Origin: Passalora sequoiae
Lineage: Eukaryota > Ascomycota > Dothideomycetes > Mycosphaerellales > Mycosphaerellaceae
Assembly: GCA_013248845.1 (NCBI GenBank)
Contig: WSQC01000013.1
Location: 1-64,000, forward strand
Length of the DNA: 64,000 nucleotides
Reading direction: 5' to 3'
In this document: piece after piece, positions 1 through 11,417 of the stretch
Numbering within the stretch: position 1 is the stretch's first letter
How the letters are laid out: each line of letters starts with the position of its first letter
The notes under the pieces: generated by a model
What the model was told of the DNA's origin: nothing
What the model saw: only the letters and a program-made list of their open reading frames with translations
Database searches by the model: none
Program-made: the position numbers and the translations under genes

Positions 1-429
1 TAGGATAATATCTATTATATTAGTATAACTATATACTTATTATAAGGACGGGAAATAGTTATTAATAGATATAGGATTTAGTAGCTTAAGAGAAAGAAAT
101 ACGGTAAGGGATAGTATATCGCCTATAATCTAGCCGCTAGTAAAGATAAGGTAAGGATAAGAGTTAATATAAAGTAATATATTATTAATACTTTAGCTAC
201 TTATACGTATCCTATAATATCCTCTAGTCCTTTATAAAAGCCCCCTTAGAAGCCTACTTTAAGGATTAGAGTAAACCCTAGAACGGCGGCTAACCAAAAT
301 ATATCTATATAGTCTTTTATTAAGGTACCGAAGCGCTCGTATACGACGACTACTATTAAGTCTAATCTAGCAAAGTCGTTACCTAAGTTATAAGTCTAAG
401 TCGGGTCTCTAGGGGTTACCCTACTAAAA

Positions 430-530
430 AGGCGACCCTAACGCGTTAGACTACCCGATTTAGCCTAACGCTAACGTTAGACTACCTAATTTAGCCCTAA
501 CGCTAACGCCTAACGCGTTAGCTAACCCTA
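430..530. repeat. Short imperfect tandem repeat in RIP block
   Basis: Two or more units of about 30 bp, of the type CGTTAGACTACC-YR-ATTTAGCC followed by CTAACGCTAACG, lie head to tail. They sit just downstream (minus-strand sense) of the end of the giant relic frame, so they may belong to the terminal non-coding part of the element. Confidence 0.6.
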
Positions 531-564
531 ATATTACCCGACTTAAGAAGGTATAGAATTAGGG

Positions 565-3500
565 GCTAAGAGGTATTTCTTAATCGACGACGACTAGTAT
601 TACGAGTATAATACTTAGGCGAACCTAAATTTTTTAGTTCCTAATTTTTCTAGTTAGCCTAGCCCTAGTACCTACCCTAAGCTAATATACCGTACTACTA
701 TACCCTCGACGCCTCCTTATTAGACTACTACTATTACTTACCGTTACTATCCTCCTCCCTAGATACCGCCCTAGTAACCTCGTTAATCTTATTAAACGGT
801 AGACCTCGAAACGTACGATTATAGGCTACTACCTAGCTAAGAAGCCTTTTATACTACTTATAGTTTGTAACTAGCTCCTATTAATATAAAGTAGGCGTAC
901 TATCTCTAGTAGGGCGCTATATTAGAATAGCCGCGATCTATATTATCTTAGCTTAGTTACTATTATACTCCTTAAGGCGCTCGATAGGCTAGCGGTTATT
1001 CTTCTTCTCCTAGAGGTATATATAGTTATTCTTATACTTCGGTAAGATTATTAAATACCGTATACCCTTTCGACTAATAAGGCTACGCTATAGAGACGTA
1101 AACTCGCCGCTTATACTCTCTAGCCGCTCGAAGATTATACGGGTCTATTAATAGAAGGAGTCCTCTAGCTACCGTACTCGCTTAAAGCCGTCGTCCTAGT
1201 TAAATAGTAACTAAATATAGGTCTCGAGGTTATTTAGCCGTCTAGTAAACCTAGTCTTCTTACCGCTAGTATTCGAGTTACCTCTAGTAGCGCGAGGGAA
1301 TACTAGAATAAGTCTAGCCTCTAGACGATCTAACGCTTCCTATATAATAGAGTAATAGAGACTATACCGCCCCTTAATTATATTACCCTCTATCTCGAGT
1401 AGCGTAGGTAAGTAGCCCTTCCTCTTAAGGGTATATAGAAGCTAGTTACTATATTAGAAGAATATAAGCTACTATAGTATATACGCTACTTAAGACTATA
1501 TACGGAAGCTAGGATTAGGTTTATTACTTCTAACCTATATATATAACTTCTCTACCTATAAGTTAATAAAGCGGTTAAATACTACCTCCTAGTCTAATAA
1601 GAGGCGCTACTATAGGGTTTAATAAAATACCTAGCTAGCGAAAGTAGTTTATACTAAGATATCCGGAATAAATAAGTACTAATCCTAATTAAATATATCT
1701 CGCGGTAGCTAGTAGAGACCGGTACTCTAAAGCGACTACTTAAACCCTAGACCGCGGTAGTAGAGTAGATACTCTCGGTTAAATACGTCGGGTATAATAG
1801 GCTAAGCCTAGTCTAGCTCGCCTATATCTTAGGCTAGTACTTATAGGCGCTAACCCTTATTTACTAGGTCCTAATATTACTTAGTATTTACCTTAGGTAC
1901 TAGCTTAGCCTTCCTATAGTACTAGACCTCCTTAATACGGTTTAGCGTAGTAATACTATCGTTACTATTAACGTAGAGGGAGAGGTACTTAAATAGTATA
2001 CTAAGTATTAAGACGGCTTCTACTTCCTATTATTCCGTCTATATAGTAGCTCGATATAAGTACTAGCGGCGTATATTAGTAACGATACGGAAGATAGGAG
2101 TAAGCTAGCGGTTTACTTACTAATATATATATACGGTAATATTGCTAGGCCGAAGGGTATAGTATAGCTAGTAGTTATTATACGACTTAAGTACTAGCTA
2201 ATCGGTATTAATATTAAGCTTATCGAGTAGACTAAGGAAGATCTAGTACTCCTAGCGAGCGGACTAGCTTATAGGGCTCTCTTAGTAGGTCTTAAGTATA
2301 TTACGGAGGTATTCGATCGAGGCCTTTAAGGCCCTAAGTAATCGCTTCCTATACTTCTTAGCCGTCGAGTTAACCTTACTAAGGACCTTATAGTAGCGGT
2401 CGAGAGTCTATATAGTATAGGTAATAGTACGGTATAGCTCGGATAAGAATATAGGCTCGGTAGTATAATCCTAGCTAGTATAGAGATAAATAATATTATT
2501 ATAGCCCTAGGTATACGCTAGTCCTCCTTACCGCTCTAGTAATATATAAGACGGCGTCCTTTAAATACTAGACGTATCTTATATACTAAACTAAGTAAAT
2601 TCTTATACTTAGCTCTTTATACCGAGACGTCTTATATCTATAATATTATAAGTAGACTTACGGAGAAGTACTATTAGTTATACCTAATCTCTACCGTCCG
2701 GACCCCGAAGCTAATCGCTATTATCGCTATAGGGATACTCGAATACGGAGTCTTTATATACGAGGTTAATAAGGCTATAGTCTATATTAACGTACTACTC
2801 CGTAAAGTTATCTTCTAAGACGGTACGGAAGATATCTCGTAGGCTATAGGGTATTCGAGAGTTATACCTTATCTTTATACCGTAGGTAATTATAATAAGC
2901 CTAACCCTATACTAGCGCTAGTCTCTCGAGGCCGCTAGGCGTATAGAAAGGGCCTCCTATAGGCGATATAGCGGCGAGTCTATATCTAAATCGAGTTATC
3001 TATTAGGGAGATAGTAGGCGAGGTCTAATACGTTATAGTTACTACCTAGCGTATTCTCCCGCTAGCGTATACGTATAGCCTAGTACGCTACCTCGAAGTT
3101 CTACGGATACTTCTCGTATATCTTATTTAGGTATATCTCTCTAACCGAAGGGATAAGGAAGTCCTCGAGCTATATCGTAGTCTCGCTCTTACTAAGCTAA
3201 TAACGAGTCGCCCTCTAGGCCTTAGTACGTACCTTATACGATAGGCTTATAGGTATATTAGGGAACGTAAGGTAGAGCTCGAAGTTATTAGTATTATAAA
3301 AGCGGGTAAAGCGGATCTATTTATAGTCGCGAAGATTAACGCCGGCTAATAAGATTAATATATAGGCGTCGTTAGTAATAACCTTTAAGATCTTATACTA
3401 ATAGAAGATATTAAGACCTTTAGGCCTAGTAGTACCTAGTAAGTCTAGTACTAGTATTACGGTATTAATATCCTAAGACCTAATAACCTTAATATCTAGC

Positions 3501-4500
3501 CTAAGCCTAGGGTTAAAGAGGTATAAGTATACGAGCCTAAGAGTAATACGTATTATTAATAAGATAGTCTTAAAACTAGCGAGGGTAGCCTAATATACCC
3601 GCCCTACTAGCTCGTCCCTACTAATATTAGGAAGTCTCTTTCTATAGCGTTATAGTATATCCGGTAGGTTTAGGTTAGAGCCTAGCCGTTTAATAATATT
3701 AGCTAGGGATAGTAAGCTAGGGCGATTAGGGTTACCGCGGTAATTATAGCCTTAAAGGCGTAGGCTATCTCGTAGTTTATTAACTATCTCTTCGTTAGGC
3801 TCTAGCCGGCTAAGTAGATAAAGCGTAGGTAGCGTCTATTTATCGGTAGTCTACTCCTTAGGGCTATAGTTAGGGTCTTTATCGTTAGTCTCTAGGTTAT
3901 CTCTAGATTACTTATCTAGCTCGCCGCCGCCGCTATCGCTACTAGATAGTAGATCTTTAGGTACGCCGGCTAGTACGTACCTAAGAGTCCGGCGAAGTTA
4001 TCGCCGAGAAGGACGAAACTCTACGCCTAAGTTACTTAAGGAGGACTTATTAGAATCCGAGTCGTCGCCGTCTAGATCTAAGACGGCGTTATAGCCTTTA
4101 TTATTAGTCTCCGGGTTATCTTTAGATTACGCGTTATAGCCTTCGTCGTTAGTCTCCGGGTTATCTTTAGATCGCGCGTTATAGCCTTTATTGTTAGTCT
4201 CCGGATTATCTTTAGATCGCTTATCTAGCTCGCCGCCGCCGCTATTACTACTAGATAGTAGATCTTTAGGTACGCCGCCTAGTACGTACCTAAGAGTCCG
4301 GCGAAGCTATCGCTAAGAAGGATAAGACTCTACGCCTAAGTTACTTAAGGAGGACTCGTTAGAATCCGAGTCGTCGCCGTCCGGATCTAAGACGGCGTTA
4401 TAGCCTTCGTTATCTATAACTATATTAGAGGATAGTAGCGGTAAAGATACGGTATAAGGGCCTAGTAGGGATAGTACTTAATACCCTATAACTAAGGCTA
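565..4500 (-). mobile_element. Relic of a giant (about 1,300-codon) element ORF, RIP-killed
   Basis: On the minus strand one frame, read with TAA/TAG taken as former Gln or Trp codons, stays protein-like from about 4500 down to about 565. The strongest proof of frame is repeats: three 45-bp units (4088-4221) translate to a 15-residue repeat of the form SKDNPETNxxGYNAx, and two copies of a 309-bp unit (3882-4407) encode an acidic Ser/Gly-rich segment with PKDLLSSS and SGGGELDK. All repeat lengths are multiples of three. The middle is hydrophobic and basic, and the C-terminal end is Gln-rich. I recognise no reverse transcriptase, integrase or transposase motif. The true start may lie above 4500. 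It could be a transposase, recombinase or cargo protein of a large element. Confidence 0.6.
3882..4407. repeat. Nested coding repeats (2 x 309-bp period, 3 x 45 bp)
   Basis: A segment of about 217 bp at 3882-4099 recurs at 4191-4407 with only transition-type differences. Between the copies lie 45-bp units starting at 4088, 4133 and 4178. Both periods are divisible by three and stay in one frame on the minus strand, so they were amino-acid repeats before RIP. Confidence 0.85.
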
Positions 4501-5321
4501 GCTAACTATAGCTTCGTAGTAAACTATCCGACCTTTCGGAGGGTATAGGTACCGGAGAAAACTACGTAGAGGATACCTCTAGAGGGATCTCGTCCCCCTA
4601 TACGTACGGTATAGAGGAGCTAGTAACGGCTATATAATTAACTTTAGCGACTATAAGGTTAAGGCTATCGTCGAGGCCTAGTAGAGACGCTACTTAAGGG
4701 CGTTAAGATAGAGGACCCCGAGTATTTAGTCTAGTAGTAGGGAAAGGAGGATCTAGAGATAACGCTATAAGGTCTAAGGTATCTTTAGGGGCCTTAATAG
4801 TCTACGTATTACTAACTCGCGGTATAGTAGTTAGATATAGTAGTAGGAGAGGTCTAAGGCCTAAAGGTAAAGGATACCGTAAATAACTTAGTAGGATAGT
4901 AGCTAAAGCGGTAGGTAGACTTAGTAGTCGTAGTAGCGGCGTAGACGGAGGCTAAGAAGGCGGTAGTACTACTAGTACCGTATCCTAGGTCGTATTAGTA
5001 TCGGCTATTAGATCTTAAGCTCTTTACCGTACTCGACGTACTTTCTAGTTAAGTATATTACGCCTTCTTAAGTATTCTCTTACGGCTTACTCCTTCTCTA
5101 GAGTACGGACTTTCTTAGAGCCTTTCGGTAGTATATTAAGGCGTATCTACGCGTAGCCTAGTTAGTACGGTTCCGCTAGCGAGTCCTCTCTACTTACTCT
5201 TAGATAGCGGCTAGTATATTATACTTCTTACTACCTTTTAGTAGAATAGTAGACGTTAGTTAGGGTAAGTAGTAGTAAGTATTATAGAATATTATATATA
5301 AATACTAAGGACTAACTAATT

Positions 5322-5576
5322 AGTCTATACTAGCTAGCCTATTAGGTAGGTTATATAATTTATAGTAGTAAGAATATTAAAGTAGCTAAGGATATACTAG
5401 TTAAGGCCTAGTACTTTTATAAATTACTATTAATACTACTAGTAACTACCTAGTAATAGTATAATAATTTCTTTATTCTACTAGAGTACTACTAGTAGTA
5501 AGCCTAGGTCTCGCCTCCGTAGTAATTAACTATTATAAATTATATAACCTACCTAATAGGCTAGCTAGTATAGACT
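5322..5576. mobile_element. MITE-like element with 43-bp perfect inverted repeats
   Basis: The arm at 5322-5364 is the exact reverse complement of 5534-5576 over 43 bp, separated by 169 bp of unrelated AT-rich sequence. The arms contain AGTCTATACTAGCTAGCC and its complement. No clear target-site duplication is visible. It could instead be a long hairpin inside a larger element. Confidence 0.6.
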
Positions 5577-5737
5577 TTAGTTATCCGGATTAGGCGGCGG
5601 GGACGACGACGAGGGTTACGGGTCTTTTAATTATAGATAGTATAGTTAAGTACTATACGATAATACCTCTTCTAGTTATAGATATATATACTTATTATAA
5701 GGCCGGATAATATAAGTAGAGCGACTCGATAAACGTA

Positions 5738-5848
5738 GACTATACTAGTTCTATTTAGGAAATATATTAGGGAGATTAGACCGAAAAGTTAACTAACCCT
5801 ACTATTACTTACGCTAATAGAAATACGTATAATAGAACTAGTATAGTC
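5738..5848. repeat. 18-bp inverted repeat
   Basis: GACTATACTAGTTCTATT at 5738-5755 is matched by its exact reverse complement at 5831-5848, with 75 bp between. It lies 160 bp from the MITE-like element and may mark the end of another element. Confidence 0.55.
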
Positions 5849-6637
5849 AAGCTAATTAAATACGATATACCTAAGCTATCGAGCTAAAGAAACGCCCTAA
5901 CGCCGCCGCTATAGCCGTAATACTATTCTATACTAATATATAATACGATACCGCCTTATACGCCTCCCGAGTAGATAAGCTATAATATACGCTCCCTAGC
6001 TAAGGCTATATTTATTTCTTATTACCTATATACTATAGTAGTATCCCCTAGCTAGAGTATAAACTCGCCTAGGTCCTTAAGGCTAGCGTAGCTAGTAGGT
6101 AGGTTAAAAAAATACTAATATTAGTATAAAAGTACCTATATATTCTATATAATATATAGTATAGATACCGCTATTATTTACTTTAATCTTAGCCTAGAGG
6201 TAGCGCCGAGAATAAACTTCTAGCTAACTAGGCTATATAGACGGCGGCGGTAGTATATCTTTATCTCTATATATACTATATATATAACTTTTAGTATATT
6301 AAGATTTAAGCTATACGAGGATATATAAGGAAAATTATAGGGTATTTACCCGCGTTTAGGCTATTATATATAAGAGGTAAGTAATAGCTAATTAGAGGCG
6401 GCCGTTATAAGTACTATAAGACGCGTAGCTTAATTTAACGCTATACCGGATAGGACGGCGGTAAAACCTTAGGGTTAGTATTAGGGTAAGGAATAGTAAA
6501 AGTTATAGGATAGGGGTAAACGCTATAATAAGGCTAGGGATAATAGGTAAGATAGAAACTCTCTACGTAGGGTATATATAGTAGTAGATTTTACTAATTC
6601 TACCGCGGCTTCCCTAGCTATAGTATACTTATATAAT

Positions 6638-6909
6638 ACTATACGTACCTTAGGTATAAACGGTAATAGCGCCTACGACGCCCGCTTAAATCTTCGTATA
6701 AGTTTACCTTTACTAAAATTATCTCTTATAGTACGACGTAAAATAATTATAATATAAAATATATATAGAATATATCGTAAAGAGATTATACGTATTTATA
6801 TATATATTTCCCTTAGGTCCTACGTTCCTTATACGTAGTAGTACTAGTTCCTACCTAGTTACTATACGTACCTTAGGTATAAACGGTAATAGACCCTACG
6901 ACGCCCGCT
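6638..6909 (+). repeat. 49-bp direct repeat pair
   Basis: The segment beginning ACTATACGTACCTTAGGTAT at 6638-6686 recurs at 6861-6909 with one or two differences, offset by 223 bp. It could be a subterminal repeat of the RIP-mutated element or two partial copies. Confidence 0.7.
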
Positions 6910-6949
6910 ACGCCTACCTAACCCTAACTCTAAGCCTAGATATAGTAAG

Positions 6950-6998
6950 TCCTAAAAGTCCTAACCTAAAAGTCCTAAAAGTCCTAAAAGTACTAAGT
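6950..6998 (+). repeat. Short tandem repeat (CTAAAAGTC-type, 9 bp)
   Basis: Four to five imperfect copies of a 9-bp unit of the type CTAAAAGTC follow each other. The array is inside the RIP block and has no other visible feature. Confidence 0.7.
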
Positions 6999-8059
6999 CC
7001 CTCGTAGGGTCTTACTATACTTATTAACTCGCTCTTAGAGTTCTTTATCTAATATAAAGTCTAGTAAGTTAATTTAAGTTCTAAGTATAGTATCCTCCTC
7101 TTCTTCTAGGAGTTTATCTTAGATACTAGCTTCTTTCCTAGTAGAAGGTACCTAGTATTAGTATATAGAGTTCTAAGTAGAGATTATTAGCTATAGAGCT
7201 ATTATTATTAAGTTATATAAATTAGCTATTAGTTATAAAGAGGAGAAAGTTATAATAAAGACGCTAAGGTAGTTTTCCCTTCTTATATAAGGAGGCTTTA
7301 CTACCTAGAGAGTCTTACTTATTTAGTATTATATATAGGGTACGCTCTTATAGTAGCTTTTAAGAATTATACTATAACTCTAGTAAGTATTAACTTTACT
7401 CCTATAGCGTCTTATATAAAAAGAGAGTTTTACTATATCCTTATAATATCTTATATAAGAGAAGAGAATACTCTATATAACCTAGTGTATTATACTATAG
7501 TTTAAGTTACGTTAAGGTAACTAAGACTTATATTACGGGTAAATAATATATATACTAGAGTTCTATATAGTATATAATAAGTTTAATAGAAGAAGAGTAA
7601 GAATATAGCCTAGGTCCGCCGTAAAGTATACGGGTACTAAGCGACCCCTACTAGGCTAAAAGTATAGTAGTCTCCTATACTCTTAACTTAAGGCTCGCCC
7701 TTTATAACTTATATCTCTATTAAAAGTTTTAGCGTATAAGTTAAAAGAGCGGCGCTAATATAGAAGCGTCCTTTTTAAGGAGCTATTCTTATATTATAAG
7801 AGTTAAGATAGAGTATACTAGTTATTTTTTTAAGGGAATAGCTAAAAAAGAAAGGAAGGAAGGGGAAGTTAAGGTTAGGCTTAAGTAGCCTTACTAAGAC
7901 TTCCCTATATAGGGTCCCGCGTTACGTAATAAGGGTCTATATAACCTAAAGTAACGCGCTCTTAGCCGTAATATTGTCTAAATAACTACCCCGTAACTAG
8001 TTAGCTAGTAGACTAAGAATCTTAAAAGATACCCGGTTAAGCCCCTACGACGTCTCTCC

Positions 8060-8602
8060 TTAAAACTCATTTTGCAATCCCTTATCTACGAAAGACTGCA
8101 CTATCTTGCAATGTCTGAAGGCTGACTGCTCGTTGAATTCTGACGCAGCGTTTAATCCGTAGGGCATGAACGTGTAACTGTCACAATACAGCGTTTAGTC
8201 GGGCCTGTCAAAATCATGCAGCAATTTCTGCGTCGCATTCCAATCCCCTGGGCCTCCGTTACATCGCTTGCTCCAAAGCGGTGTCTCCCCGATCCCAATG
8301 ACGTGCGAGATACCATTGAGTGCGGCCCACTCCGCCTGGTAGCTTGGATCACCTCCGACCTGGATCGTTGAGTCGTATCGCTTGGGATTGATACCATCGA
8401 CCTCGGCATTGTAGCGGACTTCGATATTCTGGTCGGGAATGCGAGCAGCATCGATGTTATAGCGCAACACCGCCGCGTTCATAGCTTTGTTGATGCGCCC
8501 CAGTACGCCTTCGGGATAAGTATCATTCCCGATGTAGAAGTAGATCGTGGCCCTGGCGACAGAAGTGAAGACCACGAGGAGAAGGAACGTGATGGCCTGC
8601 AT
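8060..8602 (-). pseudogene. Small secreted protein gene with RIP-type premature stop
   Basis: From ATG at 8602 an open frame of 135 codons runs to TAA at 8195-8197. It begins with a clear signal peptide (MQAITFLLLVVFTSVARA). The same frame continues past that TAA for another 44 codons, with coherent sequence (LYCDSYTF, PYGLNAASEF), to TAA at 8060-8062, so the intact gene encoded about 180 residues. The inner stop fits CAA to TAA, a CpA-to-TpA change. The segment NGISHVIGIG, followed by a Cys and a GDW, resembles secreted fungal proteins carrying an HE-x-x-H-x-L-G metal-binding-like motif; here the first His is not present. That family link is from memory and tentative. The 3' end abuts the RIP block exactly. 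The truncated form might still be made. Confidence 0.72.
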
Positions 8603-11417
8603 TGTACGCGTGAACCTTGTTGTGCGAAGATGCTTGAGGTTGGTTAACGCTGGTGTGTGAATCTGCTTGGTGCGGGTGGAATTCAGTTGCTAATGAAGGA
8701 TCTCTTGTTCTTACGCTGTCATTTCTACAGACTCTCGAACCTTCCGTGAGCGGTGAGGCGACCCGCATCACCTTGTCGCGGCTTCGTATCTTAGAGCGTC
8801 TCTCAGCAGCGAACTGATCTTCTCGGTGGAGTGTGATTTTGCGACTGGGTACATCCTGGAATCTTAGCCAACATTCTTTACAAGCAGATCCTTCCATCGC
8901 TGCACGGCCTGGATTTACTTGGTACAGGAGCAAATTTCTCCCACGTTGCTAACTTCTGGAAATGAAGAGTCGACCAGAGCGCATCCTGCTCGGCGAATGT
9001 GCTGATTAGTGGTCTTTGTGACGGCATCGAGTTGGGAGGCCAAAGGACTGACACGTACGTACGGTAGCAGTTTACCTCGGTCCTTTGCCCATTTTCGCTA
9101 TTGATGAGAGGACTTCGGCCTATTGTCGACCTGCTCGATACTCGTGGGAGCATGCACGAAACCTCCCACTCCAACGCGGCACATTTCTTGACTCACCTAG
9201 ACACGGCATCACCGATGCTCGGTCGGCAGGGATCGAGAAGGTGACCACGGGAACAGAAGCGCGCCACATTTTTTGAGACTTTGGCCGCGCTACTCCTAAG
9301 GAACACCGCACCTCTGCCGGAGACCGCTGCATCGAATTTCTGTGACATCCTTGATCCCCATGGTTTGTGCCCAAGGCTAGAACCAAGAAGAAAGCCAGGC
9401 CGACATCGAAGGTGGGACAGTTGTTGCCGCATACCTTCTGCCGGAATCATGAGCCAAAGACTAGCAAGTCTGGTAGGGTAACAACATCGGACCCTGTCCA
9501 AGCCTAGCTTCAAGCTGTTGCCCGCCGCGAGCATGACATTGGCCGAGCAGCGCCTGTCAAACGCCGATTTCGATTACTCAGAGCTACGGAAGGAAGAAAA
9601 GCGGAAGACCAGTAGAGCGACATGGATGGTGGACGAGCACAGAGGAAGGACGAAACATACGAGCCGCCAGTCACGGGAGCCAAGAAAGAGAGAGCAGACG
9701 AGGAGAAATGGATCGAGTACAGCTTGCATGGAACTTAAAGTACCAGTAAGTGTGGGGGAGATTCGATGGCTTTCGAGAGACAGATGATGGACGACGTGAC
9801 AGGCAGCAGTGGCGAAACATGGACAAGAGTGCTCCCACAATCCATTCACCGCGCAGATTTTGCGGAACAGAGGCCTTCAATCACACGTACCGCTATCAGT
9901 AGAAGCCGAGGCAGACACGTGTCAACGATGCGCAGGCATTGCATTCTAGTCTAAGAGCGATAGCAGATAGTCGTGGGAGATAAGCTGCATGGCGGATCAA
10001 AGACGACAGCAAGAGAGTGGCGGTATGTAGGCAGAAGCTCGAGCAGGAGAATGACATCAGCCCGGTTTCAAGGACTGATAGCTGGTACCGCCAGGCTAAA
10101 ACGATGTAGACACTGCACGAAACACAACATGTGCACTAGTATCGAGCTTCATCAGGCTTGAGAAGCGAAACCGTACACAGCAAAGTCCAGAATTGCACTG
10201 CCGTGGACAGGTAAGAGGATATAGAACTCTCTGCGAGATTACACTCATGTCGACCGCGCAGGTCATATTGGGGTGTTCCACCTTTATGCTTCGGAAGAGC
10301 TTGGCGGTCTCGGCGGCGTCAGCCGCGATCTGGGCCAGAAACCTGCAAGTGCAACTCATATCAACCACTGTCCGCAATCATTGACGCCTCGTATGTACAT
10401 TTTTGCTGATGATACCGGTGAGGATGTTGCCGACGATGCCGACGGGGCTCTTATGGCCATCGATCTCTTAGCTTTGTAGATAGTTCGTATACTATGTGTT
10501 GGCGGTATGAGGAGCAGAGAGCTATGAATAACAAGCGCAAATGCCGTCGGATAAGCTCTGGTAGCCTCTAGCGATAGAATGCTGTCTAAGAGCTTATATG
10601 AAAAACGTGCTCACTAAAGTCGTTACTATGTCTGCGAGCATGGAGGTATAGGACGGCCAAGGGACACCTCTTCTTATTGACCGTGGCGCCTGAAACTCGA
10701 AATAACGTGGAAAGGGCTCCTGGTCGCCTCTATGTCGTGCGCTCGACTACTCCACGACTACTGTCTCTACAGCCACTGGCTATGCTTAACCAACCCTCAG
10801 ACTAGATGGATTTGCAAGCACGACGCAGCTAACGCGCATCGGGAGATTTCATGCGTGGAACACGGCTATATGATAGTGGCGATAAGCTTCGAAGAGAGCC
10901 CATTAAGCTAGATCCGGGTCAAAGCCTCTAGTCGATAGTGCGAAATCCGGGAAAGTGGAGTTATGCGAGCTCATGTCCCTGATCGCGCCATGGCAGTCGC
11001 ACATCGTGGCCAAGCTACCACTGAATCAGTCACTTCTTCGTTTCCATCGATTTCAACTCGTACGCTCAGCAAGCAGCATAATGCAACATCCAAGATACAG
11101 CTCATAACAACTAAGAATTGAGCTACCACGTAGCGCCGTTCACCGAAACAAAGACTGGTAGTGGCGATAAGTCCCTGGGCCGCGTGCCCTTCTTGAGTAC
11201 GCTATAGCACCTACGCGTCAAGCGAATACCTCGAAACTGCAGCTGTCGAAGCGCATCTTGAATACAAATTTGCTCCGTGAGTGTCCTCCCTGGAGCTCAA
11301 TATCTTTATGAAGCTATGGACGTTCCCTCTCGAACTCTAGGTCGACGATAGGAATGCCGCGGCGCGACACGGAGATGAGGAATCTCCTGTTGCTAGGCTT
11401 CAAGCGCAGGACCGCTG
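8603..11417. other. Gene-poor interval
   Basis: Normal base composition with only short, overlapping ORFs on both strands, none with a recognisable motif, a signal peptide or convincing splice structure. I see no gene here. Part of it may be older decayed coding sequence. Confidence 0.5.

Larger units (their letters stand above)
1..8059. repeat. Heavily RIP-mutated transposon-derived block
   Basis: The dinucleotides CA and TG are almost absent on this strand. By eye I find only about ten exceptions (for example near 294, 372, 868, 2150, 4191, 5848, 7485, 7976), where unbiased composition would give about a thousand. CG stays common and TA is very frequent. This is the outcome of repeat-induced point mutation (CpA to TpA on both strands) carried close to completion. 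No ORF survives because every CAA, CAG and TGG has become a stop. Normal composition returns at about 8060-8069. Several internal repeats and one ancestral reading frame are listed separately. The element family is not identified. Confidence 0.93.

Noticed and set aside
430..530. CCCTAA-like strings suggesting a telomere
   Set aside because: The strings are irregular and part of a longer 30-bp unit, not a run of hexamers, and lie inside transposon-derived sequence.
3882..4407. CRISPR-like repeat array
   Set aside because: The organism is a fungus, units are adjacent without unique spacers, and they translate as protein repeats.
6401..6460. Zinc-knuckle-like CCHC (gag) motif in the plus frame of the RIP block
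   Set aside because: Only two of the four metal ligands can be obtained by undoing CpA-to-TpA changes; the first Cys and the His do not fit.
1..8059. Possible centromere or plain AT-rich spacer
   Set aside because: The base change is specific to CpA/TpG with CpG kept and coding repeats preserved, which is the mark of RIP and not simple AT richness.
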